Positions 7,029 through 15,082 of a stretch of 34,695 nt of DNA are shown piece after piece; the first letter of the stretch is position 1, and each line of letters starts with the position of its first letter. The DNA is from a virus. Below the pieces are notes generated by a model, which was not told the DNA's origin, searched no databases, and saw only the letters and a program-made list of their open reading frames with translations. The DNA lies in the IMG/VR virus record IMGVR_UViG_3300023180_000193, positions 1-34,695 of that record. The stretch is one strand, 5' to 3'. The translations under genes and the position numbers were made by a program.

Positions 7029-7072
7029 AAATTTGTGCCTCGGGGTAGCACTCTTAACAAAGGAACAAATTT
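7029..7072 (+). promoter_or_regulatory. Inverted repeat enclosing the endolysin ribosome-binding site
   Basis: AAATTTGT (7029-7036) is an exact inverted repeat of ACAAATTT (7065-7072), which ends at the base before the endolysin ATG. The ribosome-binding sequence AAGGA lies just inside the repeat. If the stem forms, translation of the lysis enzyme would be restrained. T4 lysozyme gene e is known to be controlled by a similar RBS-hiding hairpin on early transcripts. Confidence 0.45.
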
Positions 7073-7936
7073 ATGGCTAAAGAAGATTTCGATTTTGATT
7101 TCGAACCGTGGATGGCAGAAGAATTAATCCACAGAGATGATTGGGAAGAATGGTATGAAGCAATGTGCGAAATTCTTCCACTATGGGATATTAATACTAT
7201 TCCAAGAGTAGCAGGCTTTATTGCACAATGTGGACACGAAAGCGGCGGCTTTAGAGTTCTTACAGAAAATCTAAACTATAGTGCAAAAGCACTCAATACT
7301 ATTTTTCCAAAGTATTTCAAAAGAGCAGGAAGAGACGCAAATGAATATCATAGACAACCTGAAAAAATCGCTAATGTCATTTATGCAAACCGTATGGACA
7401 ACGGAGACACAGAGAGCGGTGATGGGTGGCGTTTCCGCGGAGGCGGCCTTATTCAGCTTACTGGACGTTACAACTACACTGAATTCGCCGAAGATGTAGA
7501 TATGACTGTAGAAGAAGCAGTGGACTATGTGCGTACCAAAAAAGGTGCGTTGGATAGTGCTTGCTGGTTCTGGGACGAAAACAACATCAATAAGCATTGT
7601 GATAATATGGACATTCTAAAAATGACCAAACGCATCAATGGTGGCACTATCGGATTAGAAGATCGCAAGAAGCATTGGGCACACGCATTAGATGTATTAG
7701 GCGGCGATATGGAAATGGAACCAGAAGAAGAAAAAGAGTTAAACACAAATCAAACTATTCGTCAAGGTTCACGTGGTCCACTAGTACAAGAAGTACAAGA
7801 GATATTGGGCATTGAGCCAGCAGATGGTATCTTTGGTCCAGGCACTGCTCGTCAAGTTAAAGAATGGCAAGCAGCAAACGGTCTAGTGGCAGATGGTATT
7901 GTAGGACCAAATACACTGGGAAAGTTGTTAGGGTAG
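7073..7936 (+). CDS. Endolysin: GH19 chitinase-like muramidase with peptidoglycan-binding domain
   Basis: The 287-residue protein has an N-terminal GH19-like lysozyme domain. The catalytic Glu is probably E56 in CGHESGGF, followed by ENLNYSAKAL, then RGGGLIQLTGRYNY (122-135), a hallmark of phage GH19 endolysins. From about residue 227 a PG_binding_1 domain follows (GSRGPLVQEVQEILG, DGIFGPGTARQVKEWQ, DGIVGPNTLGKLLG). It would cut the glycan backbone of peptidoglycan at the end of infection. It has no signal peptide, so a holin is needed. A hairpin may cover its ribosome-binding site; the spanin gene follows after 11 bases. Confidence 0.93.
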   Translation: MAKEDFDFDFEPWMAEELIHRDDWEEWYEAMCEILPLWDINTIPRVAGFIAQCGHESGGFRVLTENLNYSAKALNTIFPKYFKRAGRDANEYHRQPEKIANVIYANRMDNGDTESGDGWRFRGGGLIQLTGRYNYTEFAEDVDMTVEEAVDYVRTKKGALDSACWFWDENNINKHCDNMDILKMTKRINGGTIGLEDRKKHWAHALDVLGGDMEMEPEEEKELNTNQTIRQGSRGPLVQEVQEILGIEPADGIFGPGTARQVKEWQAANGLVADGIVGPNTLGKLLG

Positions 7937-7947
7937 GTGGTTTAGGT

Positions 7948-8436
7948 ATGGGCATGAAACTTGCAGGAGTAATGTTTTTGATAATGTGTGCTATGGGTGG
8001 CATAGGTTATTGGTATTATAATGACACGCAGCAACGCATGGCCATACTACAAGAAAACAACGCTAAACTAGAAATAGCAGTAGCAACCAACGAAGAAGCA
8101 TTAGAAAGTCTACAAGCAGATTACGCATCTGCACAAAACGAAATAGCAAGTCTAAATGATGCATACACTGCTATTCGTAGACAAAATCAAAGACTAGCTG
8201 ATAAATTACAAGAGATAGATTTAACAGCAGCAGCTATAGCAAATGCCGAAGGTATTGAACGTGCAGTAAATAGAGGTTCGGAAAATGCTGGTAGATGTTT
8301 TGAACTTCTATCGGGGGCAGAACTAACTGAAAAAGAAAGGACAGCAGAAAATGACATCGCTTTTAATAAAGAGTGTCCTTGGCTTTACGATGATTATAAG
8401 TCTCGCGGCCTGCTCAACCAAACCCCAGCAGATTGA
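7948..8436 (+). CDS. Rz-like inner-membrane spanin subunit (i-spanin) candidate
   Basis: A 162-residue protein with a single N-terminal transmembrane helix (about residues 3-22: MKLAGVMFLIMCAMGGIGYW). A long periplasmic coiled coil follows (QQRMAILQENNAKLEIAV, EEALESLQADYASAQ) and then a C-terminal region with two Cys. This is the architecture of lambda Rz. The position directly after the endolysin and the out-of-frame overlap with a lipoprotein gene support the call. I chose ATG 7948, since the longer frame runs into the endolysin; ATG 7954 is an alternative. Called by architecture, not by sequence homology. Confidence 0.72.
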   Translation: MGMKLAGVMFLIMCAMGGIGYWYYNDTQQRMAILQENNAKLEIAVATNEEALESLQADYASAQNEIASLNDAYTAIRRQNQRLADKLQEIDLTAAAIANAEGIERAVNRGSENAGRCFELLSGAELTEKERTAENDIAFNKECPWLYDDYKSRGLLNQTPAD

Positions 8437-8740
8437 GGTTAGTGCAAAACCAATAGAAAAACCAACATTAACACTACCTCCTGTTGATGAACTCAACATG
8501 AGAAAAGTAGAATGGATTGTTATCAATGAAGCTAATGTAGAAGCTGTTATTGCTAAACTAAAATCTGAAGGCAAAGCATTTGCACTATATGGATTAACAG
8601 GCGATGGCTATGGGAACTTAGGTTTAAACTTTTCAGACATCCGTGCACTAGTGCAGCAACAGCAAGCAATCATAGCAGCATACGAAGGCTATTATCAAGC
8701 AGCAGAAGAAGCAATGGAAGGTGCTGTGATAAACGAATAA
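8351..8740 (+). CDS. Rz1-like outer-membrane lipoprotein (o-spanin) candidate
   Basis: The protein has a lipoprotein signal peptide ending in the lipobox LAAC (Cys21), followed by a Pro-rich stretch (EKPTLTLPPVDELN). A domain reading FALYGLTGDGYGNLGLNFSDIRALVQQQ comes next; similar stretches occur in many phage proteins annotated as Rz1-like. It starts 86 bases inside the i-spanin gene in another frame, like the nested Rz/Rz1 pairs. Together the two would fuse inner and outer membranes at lysis, which implies a Gram-negative host. A late-type promoter overlaps its stop codon. Confidence 0.78.
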   Translation: MTSLLIKSVLGFTMIISLAACSTKPQQIEVSAKPIEKPTLTLPPVDELNMRKVEWIVINEANVEAVIAKLKSEGKAFALYGLTGDGYGNLGLNFSDIRALVQQQQAIIAAYEGYYQAAEEAMEGAVINE

Positions 8741-8743
8741 ATA
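8736..8743 (+). promoter_or_regulatory. T4-type late promoter candidate (AATAAATA)
   Basis: AATAAATAC overlaps the TAA stop of the o-spanin gene. Initiation would fall near 8749, 16 bases before the ATG at 8765, leaving room for the ribosome-binding site GAGGGC. Confidence 0.55.
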
Positions 8744-8764
8744 CGCATATATAGAGGGCAAACA

Positions 8765-9067
8765 ATGTGGGAAATGATAGATAGAATGTTTGGTGATACA
8801 CTGTGGATTTACACAGCGATTGCCGGATCGTTGCTAGGGGCAGCATTCTTAGCGTGGTTTAGAAACACACACGCAGCACTTTACTTAATGTCAAAGTTTG
8901 ATGCTCTACTAGATTATCTAGTAGATCGTTTTGGATGGGACTGGTTACAGGACGATCCAGAGGCTTGGCGCAAACGGTATCCAAAAGTAACTAAAAAGAT
9001 TGACGACCTTGAAAGTCGTTTACAAAAAATAGAGGGCAAAATAAATGATAACGGAGATGAACTTTAA
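8765..9067 (+). CDS. Membrane protein of the lysis region (100 aa), possible holin
   Basis: One clear transmembrane helix (about residues 13-32: LWIYTAIAGSLLGAAFLAWF) is followed by an amphipathic, Trp-rich segment (LVDRFGWDWLQDDPEAW) and a short coiled coil (KKIDDLESRLQKIEGKI). The position between spanins and lipase suggests a lysis role such as holin, but single-span holins are diverse and the sequence is not diagnostic. It has its own late-type promoter. Its end overlaps the lipase start by 23 bases. Confidence 0.68.
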   Translation: MWEMIDRMFGDTLWIYTAIAGSLLGAAFLAWFRNTHAALYLMSKFDALLDYLVDRFGWDWLQDDPEAWRKRYPKVTKKIDDLESRLQKIEGKINDNGDEL

Positions 9068-9806
9068 GGAGCGTAGTCTCCTTTTTGCTAACTTGGCAAG
9101 CATAGCATACAGTGACGATGTAGAAGAAGTTAAAAAAGCAGTGCGCAAACTGGGCTTTACAACAGTAGAGTTTTACAACAGAGATGGCGCACAAGCATAT
9201 CGCTTTATGAACAAAACAGATTTGGTCATAGCGTGTCGTGGTACACAACCATCAGAGTTTAATGATATCAAAGCAGACTTAAATGCTGTTCCTGTTATTG
9301 CAGAAACAGTTAGTCGTGTACACAAAGGTTTCAAAGCAGAAGTAGACGAACTTTGGCCAATGGTGTTGGAAGACATTGATCGTAAGGCAAACGCAGGCAA
9401 AAAACTTTGGTTCTGTGGACACAGCCTAGGTGCTGCAATGGCAACTATTATGGCAAGCAGGTGTCACTTGTATGAAGATATTGATCCTGTACAAGAACTT
9501 TACACATATGGTTCACCGAGAGTAGGCTGGAATGGTTACTGCAAAAGCCTAGGTGTTACACATCACCGTTGGGTCAATAACAATGATATAGTAACACGAG
9601 TACCACTAGCAGCAATGGGTTACAAACATCATGGCACTGAGCATTATATGAATGCATATGGTAAATACCGTAAGTTAACAACATGGCAACGCATAAAAGA
9701 TCGTTGGCGTGGAATGTGGATGGGCATTAAACAGGGCAAGATCGACAACTTTGGAGATCATTCAATGACCGAATATATTGCCAACTTGGAAAAAATGGAG
9801 GGCTAA
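9045..9806 (+). CDS. Class-3 lipase / esterase (alpha/beta hydrolase)
   Basis: A 253-residue alpha/beta hydrolase. The nucleophile elbow is GHSLGAA (Ser127), and the likely triad partners are Asp181 in NNNDIVTRVP and His239 in GDHSM. DLVIACRGTQPSEFND and YTYGSPRVGW are typical class-3 lipase (Lipase_3) motifs. No signal peptide is seen, so it would act in the cytoplasm or after membrane disruption, on phospholipids or storage lipids. The lysis-region position suggests a role in envelope breakdown, which is unusual for a T4-like phage. ATG 9045 follows a GAGG; ATG 9057 is an alternative. Confidence 0.92.
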   Translation: MITEMNFKERSLLFANLASIAYSDDVEEVKKAVRKLGFTTVEFYNRDGAQAYRFMNKTDLVIACRGTQPSEFNDIKADLNAVPVIAETVSRVHKGFKAEVDELWPMVLEDIDRKANAGKKLWFCGHSLGAAMATIMASRCHLYEDIDPVQELYTYGSPRVGWNGYCKSLGVTHHRWVNNNDIVTRVPLAAMGYKHHGTEHYMNAYGKYRKLTTWQRIKDRWRGMWMGIKQGKIDNFGDHSMTEYIANLEKMEG

Positions 9807-9807
9807 C

Positions 9808-10272
9808 ATGCCAAGGAAAAAGCCAGAAGATTTAAAAAGCAGTGGAGCAGCACCGGAACCTAAGCCAGCAGCAACACCTGCACCAACACCGACACCAGCA
9901 CCTGCTCCTGCTCCTGCGCCAGTTGCAGCAGCACCGGCACCGCAACCTGTAAGTGGATATCATCCTGCAGACCTAAACGGTGACGGACATGTAGATGCTG
10001 AAGAAAAAGCAATGGAACTAGAGTTTCGTCGCAAGATGCTAGAAGACCAAGATGCAATGCGTGATGCACAACGCAGCATGGCTTGGTTTGCATTAGGGGG
10101 AATGTTGCTATATCCATTCAGTGTTGTACTTGCAGTTTGGTTAAGTTTAGATCAAGCAGCAGATGTATTGGGCAGTATGGCAGCAACATACTTTGTTTCA
10201 GTTGCAGCTATTGTAGCAGCGTTCTTTGGTGGACAAGCATACACGCAGTCAAGTTCAAACAAAAAGCGGTAG
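9808..10272 (+). CDS. Pro/Ala-rich membrane protein with EF-hand-like motif; possible holin
   Basis: The 154-residue protein has a basic start (MPRKKPEDL) and a long Pro/Ala/Thr linker (about 15-50). A DLNGDGHVDAEE motif follows, resembling a single EF-hand calcium loop, then a charged helix (EFRRKMLEDQDAMRDAQRSM). Two C-terminal hydrophobic helices (AWFALGGMLLYPFSVVLAVW and AATYFVSVAAIVAAFFGG) follow. The two-helix hairpin in a lysis cluster makes it a holin candidate, but calcium binding and holin function are both guesses. ATG 9808 is chosen because it follows the lipase stop by 1 base. Confidence 0.72.
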   Translation: MPRKKPEDLKSSGAAPEPKPAATPAPTPTPAPAPAPAPVAAAPAPQPVSGYHPADLNGDGHVDAEEKAMELEFRRKMLEDQDAMRDAQRSMAWFALGGMLLYPFSVVLAVWLSLDQAADVLGSMAATYFVSVAAIVAAFFGGQAYTQSSSNKKR

Positions 10273-10291
10273 GGCCTAAATAAGTAATAGT

Positions 10292-11086
10292 ATGGACTAT
10301 TACAGCAGGTTAGGCGTGAACAAATCGGCATCGCCAGAGGAACTCAAAAGAGCATACAAAAAACTGGCGATGCAACATCATCCAGATCGTGGTGGTGATC
10401 AAAAAACTTTCCAAGAAATCAACGAAGCATACGATACATTAAAGGATCCTGCTAAACGTCAGCAGTATGATGCTCCTAAACAAACATCATATTCTAACAG
10501 ACAAGAAATGAATATGAATGATTTTTTTAACATGTTTGGTCAGAGAAGTGTTAAAAACGCAGATGTCAAAGTTAGAATAAATCTCACACTTGAAGAAGTT
10601 ATGCAAGGAAAAGATCTTATTGCATCATATAGGTTGAGAAACGGACAACAGATTGATGCTAATATTCGAATACACGCTGGTGTAGAAGATGGAGAAGTAA
10701 TAAGATATGGTGGACTAGGAGATAATGCCTACACTCAACTTCCTAGAGGAGATTTGCTAGTCCAGGTAAGAACAATGTCACACCGACATTTTAAACGTGA
10801 AGGAGCACATTTACATACTACGGCTGATGTAAACATATTTGATTTGATATTAGGCACCGAGATTGTAATAGAAAAATTGACAGGCGGTCCATTAAATGTT
10901 AAAATACCTAAAGGAACTGATCCCGGAACAGTGTTAAGTGTACACGGATATGGATTGCCAAGTAACCGTAGAGGACGTCCTGGAAATCTATATGTAAAAA
11001 TAAAAGCAAAAACACCAAAGATTGTTAATCAAAGTATATTAGAGAAGGTAAAAGACTTAAATGATGAAATTGATAGAAGCACCTAA
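10292..11086 (+). CDS. DnaJ-type co-chaperone (class B, CbpA-like)
   Basis: The N-terminal J domain is complete, with the HPD motif at residues 30-32 (LAMQHHPDRGGD). A short linker follows, then the C-terminal substrate-binding domains (EEVMQGKDLIASYRL, HTTADVNIFDLILG, IPKGTDPGTVLSVHGYGLP). The Cys-rich zinc finger of true DnaJ is absent, so it is a CbpA-like class B protein. It would stimulate host DnaK ATPase and direct substrates, possibly capsid proteins. The end overlaps the deformylase gene by 26 bases, forming a dnaJ-def-clpA operon for protein handling. Confidence 0.93.
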   Translation: MDYYSRLGVNKSASPEELKRAYKKLAMQHHPDRGGDQKTFQEINEAYDTLKDPAKRQQYDAPKQTSYSNRQEMNMNDFFNMFGQRSVKNADVKVRINLTLEEVMQGKDLIASYRLRNGQQIDANIRIHAGVEDGEVIRYGGLGDNAYTQLPRGDLLVQVRTMSHRHFKREGAHLHTTADVNIFDLILGTEIVIEKLTGGPLNVKIPKGTDPGTVLSVHGYGLPSNRRGRPGNLYVKIKAKTPKIVNQSILEKVKDLNDEIDRST

Positions 11087-11585
11087 CTTAATGTTAGAAA
11101 CTGCTGTTGACAAGTTTCCTATTGATATAATGCATCCTGCTCCTGTAGCATTAGACATGATTGATGTAATGAATAAAGAAAATGGTATAGGATTAAGTGC
11201 CAATCAGGTTGGATTTAATGGTCAAATATTTGTTATGAAAGCAAAACATAACTTGCGTAATGGAAGTCCATTGGTTGTAATCAATCCTGTCATCAGGGGA
11301 CTAAGTCAAGAAAAGGAAGCGCACGAAGAAGGTTGTCTTAGTCATCCAGGATTGTATTTAAAAGTAAGACGTCCAATAAGTTGTATGGTTGACTTTCAAA
11401 CCTTGACAAGTGACTTTAAAAATGTTATAACTGTAAGTGAGAAGTTTGATGACATTGATGCAAGAGTATTTCTACATGAATATGATCACCTTCACGGTAT
11501 TCAGTTTATTGACAGAGTTTCAAAACTTAAATACGATATGGCCGAAAAACGGAGAGTTAAAAGGATGAAGAATGGTAGAACCTAG
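11061..11585 (+). CDS. def: Peptide deformylase
   Basis: All three deformylase motifs are present: GIGLSANQVG (42-51), EGCLSHPG (90-97, metal ligand Cys92) and HEYDHLHG (139-146, metal ligands His139 and His143, catalytic Glu140). The enzyme removes the formyl group from nascent proteins. Phage deformylases are known in marine phages, where they are thought to speed maturation of phage or photosystem proteins. At 174 residues it is full length. Two Met codons begin the frame (11061, 11064). It overlaps both neighbours. Confidence 0.96.
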   Translation: MMKLIEAPNLMLETAVDKFPIDIMHPAPVALDMIDVMNKENGIGLSANQVGFNGQIFVMKAKHNLRNGSPLVVINPVIRGLSQEKEAHEEGCLSHPGLYLKVRRPISCMVDFQTLTSDFKNVITVSEKFDDIDARVFLHEYDHLHGIQFIDRVSKLKYDMAEKRRVKRMKNGRT

Positions 11586-13815
11586 CGAAGCATTACAAGC
11601 AGTTTTTGATAAAGCAGTAAATGATGCAAAAAAACTAAAACACGAGTATGTAACTTTAGAACATTTGTTGTTTGCAATACTTTGTGAAGACAAGTTTTCA
11701 GAACTCATGGAAGAGTTTGGAACTGATATTTCTGTTATGAAAAAGGTATTAGAAACATATTTACGTGACAAATGCGACGATATTAAAACCGAAGAACCAA
11801 AATATAAACCTAAAAAAACACAGTCTGTTGAAAGAATGTTAAACAGAGCATTTGCTCAAGTATTATTTCAAGGAAGAAATGAAATTGATACTCCAGACGT
11901 ATTTGTAAGCATTTTATCAGAAAAGCGTAGTTATGCATATTTTGTGACTCAGCAAAATCAAATCAACAAAGAGCAGTTTGTCAAGTTTTTACAAACGCAT
12001 TATGGTAATGAGATTGATGATCTAGATCAAGAACCAGAAAATACAGGTACAGCTAATAAAGCACTCAAAGCATTTACTAGCGACTTAAATGAGCAAGTAA
12101 AACAAGGCAAGATTGATCCTGTGATTGGACGCTCGGATGAAATAGAACAGGTTTCCCTAGCACTGGCACGGCGACAAAAAAGCAATGTGCTAATGGTGGG
12201 TGATCCAGGTGTAGGTAAAACTGCTATTGCAGAAGGACTTGCTTGGAAGATTGTTAACGGACAAGTACCAGAGTTTTTAAAAGAATACAATGTTTATGCA
12301 CTAGATATTGGTAGTATGCTTGCTGGTTCAAAATATCGCGGCGACTTTGAAGAACGTTTTAAAATGGTATTAGCAGCACTACAGAAAAAAGGCAAGACAA
12401 TCATGTTTATTGACGAAGCACACATGATTAGTGGTGCTGGTGCAGGTGGTTCTAATAGTTCTAACGATTTAGCAAATATGCTTAAACCTGCATTAGCTAA
12501 AGGAAATATTAAAGTAGTGGCCTCAACCACTTGGGAAGAATATCGCAAGTTCTTTGAAAAAGATCGTGCACTTATGCGTAGATTCCAACGTGTAGGTATT
12601 GACGAACCAAGTTCCGAAACAACTATTGAAATCTTGCAAGGTATCAAACAATATTATGAAGACTATCACGATACAGTTATTACAGATCAAGCTATCGAAG
12701 AAGCTGTAAGACTTAGTGTAAAGTACCAAGCAGATAAAAAACTTCCAGACAAGGCTATCGATTTGCTTGATGTGGCATGTGCTAGATATAAAGTAAGAGA
12801 TATCACAGATAATAAAGTTGTTACCGAAACTGAAATCATGTTTGAACTTGCAAAAATGGTTAAGATACCTGAAGAGACAGTTGCTGAACGTGAAACAGAG
12901 AGTCTTGCACACTTAGAAGAAAATATGAAAAAGAGTGTATATGGTCAAGACGAGGCTATTGAAAGCATTGTTGATAAGATTCTTGTAGCACAAGCAGGAT
13001 TAAAGCCTGAAAACAAGCCTATTGGAAGTTTTGTGTTTATGGGTCCAACAGGTACAGGTAAAACTGAAACTGCAAAGCAACTTGCACATCATTTGGGTGT
13101 AGAACTAGTCCGTTTTGATATGAGTGAGTTTCAAGAAAAACATAGTGTTAGTAAGTTTATTGGTGCACCTCCGGGATATGTAGGTTTTGAAGATGATGCA
13201 GGTCAGCTGATTATCAAACTACAAGAAAATCCTAACTGTGTATTATTGCTAGACGAAATCGAAAAGGCACACCCAGATGTAAGTAATGTTTTACTACAAC
13301 TTATGGATAACGGAATGATTACAGGTTCCAATGGTAAAGAAGCAGATGCTAGAAATGTGGTATTGATCTTAACTACAAACTTAGGTGCACAAGAAGCAGA
13401 GACTAATGCTATTGGTTTTGGTGAAAGTATGGAAAAAGAATACGAAGACACAAGCCTTAAAAAGTATTTTTCACCAGAGTTTAGAAATAGACTAGATGGT
13501 ACTATTACATTTGCAAAACTGGGTAAACCTGTTATGTTAAAAATTGTAGGCAAGTTTCTAAAAGAACTAAAAGATCAAGTCGTAGATAAAGGTGTTAACA
13601 TTGAGGTTAGTGACGAAGCACTTGACTGGCTAGTTGACAAAGGTTTTAATCCTAAAATGGGTGCCCGTCCACTACAAAGAGTCATTGATGAAAAAATCAA
13701 ACGTCCACTGTCAAGACAGTTGTTGTTTGGTGATTTAAAAGACGGCGGTTATGTACGTATTGACATTGTAGATGAAGAAATTTCTCTTGTGAATAAGGAA
13801 ACAACCAATGCCTGA
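11572..13815 (+). CDS. clpA: ClpA-type AAA+ unfoldase
   Basis: The 747-residue protein (E. coli ClpA has 758) has an N-terminal Clp repeat domain and then two AAA+ modules. D1 has Walker A GDPGVGKT (210-217) and Walker B FIDEAH; D2 has Walker A GPTGTGKT (491-498) and Walker B LLLDEIEK. There is no ClpB middle coiled coil, so this is ClpA-type and not a disaggregase. IGF at 614-616 sits where ClpA carries its ClpP-docking IGL tripeptide, so it could recruit host ClpP. No clpP is in the window. It is translated from the dnaJ-def operon (14-base overlap with def). Confidence 0.94.
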   Translation: MVEPSEALQAVFDKAVNDAKKLKHEYVTLEHLLFAILCEDKFSELMEEFGTDISVMKKVLETYLRDKCDDIKTEEPKYKPKKTQSVERMLNRAFAQVLFQGRNEIDTPDVFVSILSEKRSYAYFVTQQNQINKEQFVKFLQTHYGNEIDDLDQEPENTGTANKALKAFTSDLNEQVKQGKIDPVIGRSDEIEQVSLALARRQKSNVLMVGDPGVGKTAIAEGLAWKIVNGQVPEFLKEYNVYALDIGSMLAGSKYRGDFEERFKMVLAALQKKGKTIMFIDEAHMISGAGAGGSNSSNDLANMLKPALAKGNIKVVASTTWEEYRKFFEKDRALMRRFQRVGIDEPSSETTIEILQGIKQYYEDYHDTVITDQAIEEAVRLSVKYQADKKLPDKAIDLLDVACARYKVRDITDNKVVTETEIMFELAKMVKIPEETVAERETESLAHLEENMKKSVYGQDEAIESIVDKILVAQAGLKPENKPIGSFVFMGPTGTGKTETAKQLAHHLGVELVRFDMSEFQEKHSVSKFIGAPPGYVGFEDDAGQLIIKLQENPNCVLLLDEIEKAHPDVSNVLLQLMDNGMITGSNGKEADARNVVLILTTNLGAQEAETNAIGFGESMEKEYEDTSLKKYFSPEFRNRLDGTITFAKLGKPVMLKIVGKFLKELKDQVVDKGVNIEVSDEALDWLVDKGFNPKMGARPLQRVIDEKIKRPLSRQLLFGDLKDGGYVRIDIVDEEISLVNKETTNA

Positions 13816-14488
13816 AACAAAGAAACTGCATTACAACAAATATCTTTATAAAATGCAGTTTCGCAACTCATTAGCAGGTATTTTTCGCACTGAATGGCAG
13901 CGTAAAGGAAATCTAAGTTACGCTGCTACAAAACTCAATGAGTATAAAACACAACTTAAAACGGATACTATTATAACAAAAACAAGATGGGGAAATCCAG
14001 AGATAGTACCCATCGAAGACTATCACGATGCTAATAAACTATATAGACTCTTAAAACAGAATAAAGATTATATGATAAGATGTGAATACAACACACTTAA
14101 CCTTTATTCAAATGATTTAAATATGTTAAAAGATATAAGTAAAAAAATACACAACAAGTGTGATATATGGGAACCAAAAGTTGAAAATATTCATTTCCTT
14201 TTAACTAACGCAAATGTTATTTTAGTTGACGAAAAACCAGAGTTAGAATATAAAGTTACATTTGGAAGAAAAAGAGGTAAACCAGAACTTGCTTCCTGGC
14301 TAAAAAAGAACACAGATAAAAGCAAAGCAGGTAAGATTTTTATTTCAAACTGTGAAAAAAATAGTTTTTTGCAAGGTCAATACATTTATGCAAAAGACGA
14401 AAAGGTAATACTGTTATTGCAAATGCTTGTAGGAGATAATATTGCCCGTATCGATAAACTAGTTTCAAAACAAAACATAGATAAATAG
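13808..14488 (+). CDS. Hypothetical phage protein (226 aa)
   Basis: A basic, Lys/Asn-rich protein beginning KKLHYNKYLYKMQFRNSLAG and continuing FRTEWQRKGNLSYAATKLNEY. The second half alternates strands and helices (KVTFGRKRGKPELASWLKKN). There are no catalytic motifs, signal peptide or membrane helix. The start overlaps clpA by 8 bases, so it is co-translated with the proteostasis genes. A late-type promoter overlaps its stop codon. Function unknown; nucleic-acid binding is possible from its charge, but this is a guess. Confidence 0.8.
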   Translation: MPETKKLHYNKYLYKMQFRNSLAGIFRTEWQRKGNLSYAATKLNEYKTQLKTDTIITKTRWGNPEIVPIEDYHDANKLYRLLKQNKDYMIRCEYNTLNLYSNDLNMLKDISKKIHNKCDIWEPKVENIHFLLTNANVILVDEKPELEYKVTFGRKRGKPELASWLKKNTDKSKAGKIFISNCEKNSFLQGQYIYAKDEKVILLLQMLVGDNIARIDKLVSKQNIDK

Positions 14489-14499
14489 TTATATAAATC
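14480..14499 (+). promoter_or_regulatory. Late promoter candidates (GATAAATA and TATAAATC)
   Basis: GATAAATA (14480-14487) overlaps the TAG stop of the previous gene, and TATAAATC (14492-14499) follows. Either could drive the gene at 14515, which has GAGGA at 14505-14509. The first leaves room for a leader and is favoured by geometry. Confidence 0.5.
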
Positions 14500-14514
14500 A
14501 TTGCGAGGATTATT

Positions 14515-15081
14515 ATGGAATATTTTGCGAGAGTGGTTATGGAAAAGACCACAATAAACGAAAGTCTTGTTGAAAGTGCATTTGATAGTTATGACATTTT
14601 TGAAACAGAACAAGATGCTACAGTTATTCAAATACCACTTACAAGATTGTTAGATGAGGCAGAAGCAGACGAATATGCACAGCGTTTAGCCAACATGATG
14701 TTTGAAGCAGGTTATGAAGACTTTGACATTGAGATTTCTGCAGATGGCGATATTGCAGAAGACGAAATCACATACGAAGACGACGACGAGTTTTTTGAAG
14801 ACTATGGCGTGTTGTGGTTTAACGAAGATGACGACTTAGACGAAGCCGAGTACCAAGGACGTAAAGTTTCGCTAGGCAAGCCAATGCAAGGTGACGTTAA
14901 AAAGTTCAAAGTATATGTAAAGAATCCCAAAGGCAATGTGGTTAAAGTAAACTTTGGCGATAAGAAAAGCAAAATCAAAAAATCAAATCCAGCAAGACGC
15001 AGAAGTTTCCGTGCAAGACACAACTGTGATAATCCAGGGCCAAGACATAAGGCTCGTTACTGGTCATGCAGAAAGTGGTAA
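14515..15081 (+). CDS. Acidic/basic two-part phage protein, putative capsid-associated cargo
   Basis: The 188-residue protein has a very acidic middle (DDDEFFEDYGVLWFNEDDDLDEAE). The basic C-terminal module reads KKFKVYVKNPKGNVVKVNFG, RRRSFRARHNCDNPGP and KARYWSCRKW, with two Cys. I recall this C-terminal module at the ends of otherwise unrelated phage proteins, so it looks like a portable domain. The N terminus (MEYFARVVMEK) ends in V-M-E and may be a capsid-targeting peptide like those in later genes, though the match is weaker. It lies downstream of late-type promoters. The next gene starts 1 base after its stop. Confidence 0.82.
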   Translation: MEYFARVVMEKTTINESLVESAFDSYDIFETEQDATVIQIPLTRLLDEAEADEYAQRLANMMFEAGYEDFDIEISADGDIAEDEITYEDDDEFFEDYGVLWFNEDDDLDEAEYQGRKVSLGKPMQGDVKKFKVYVKNPKGNVVKVNFGDKKSKIKKSNPARRRSFRARHNCDNPGPRHKARYWSCRKW

Positions 15082-15082
15082 G

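Noticed and set aside
9808-10272. DLNGDGHVDAEE as proof of a calcium-binding EF-hand protein
   Set aside because: Only one loop is present and no second EF-hand or dockerin repeat follows; kept as a remark only.
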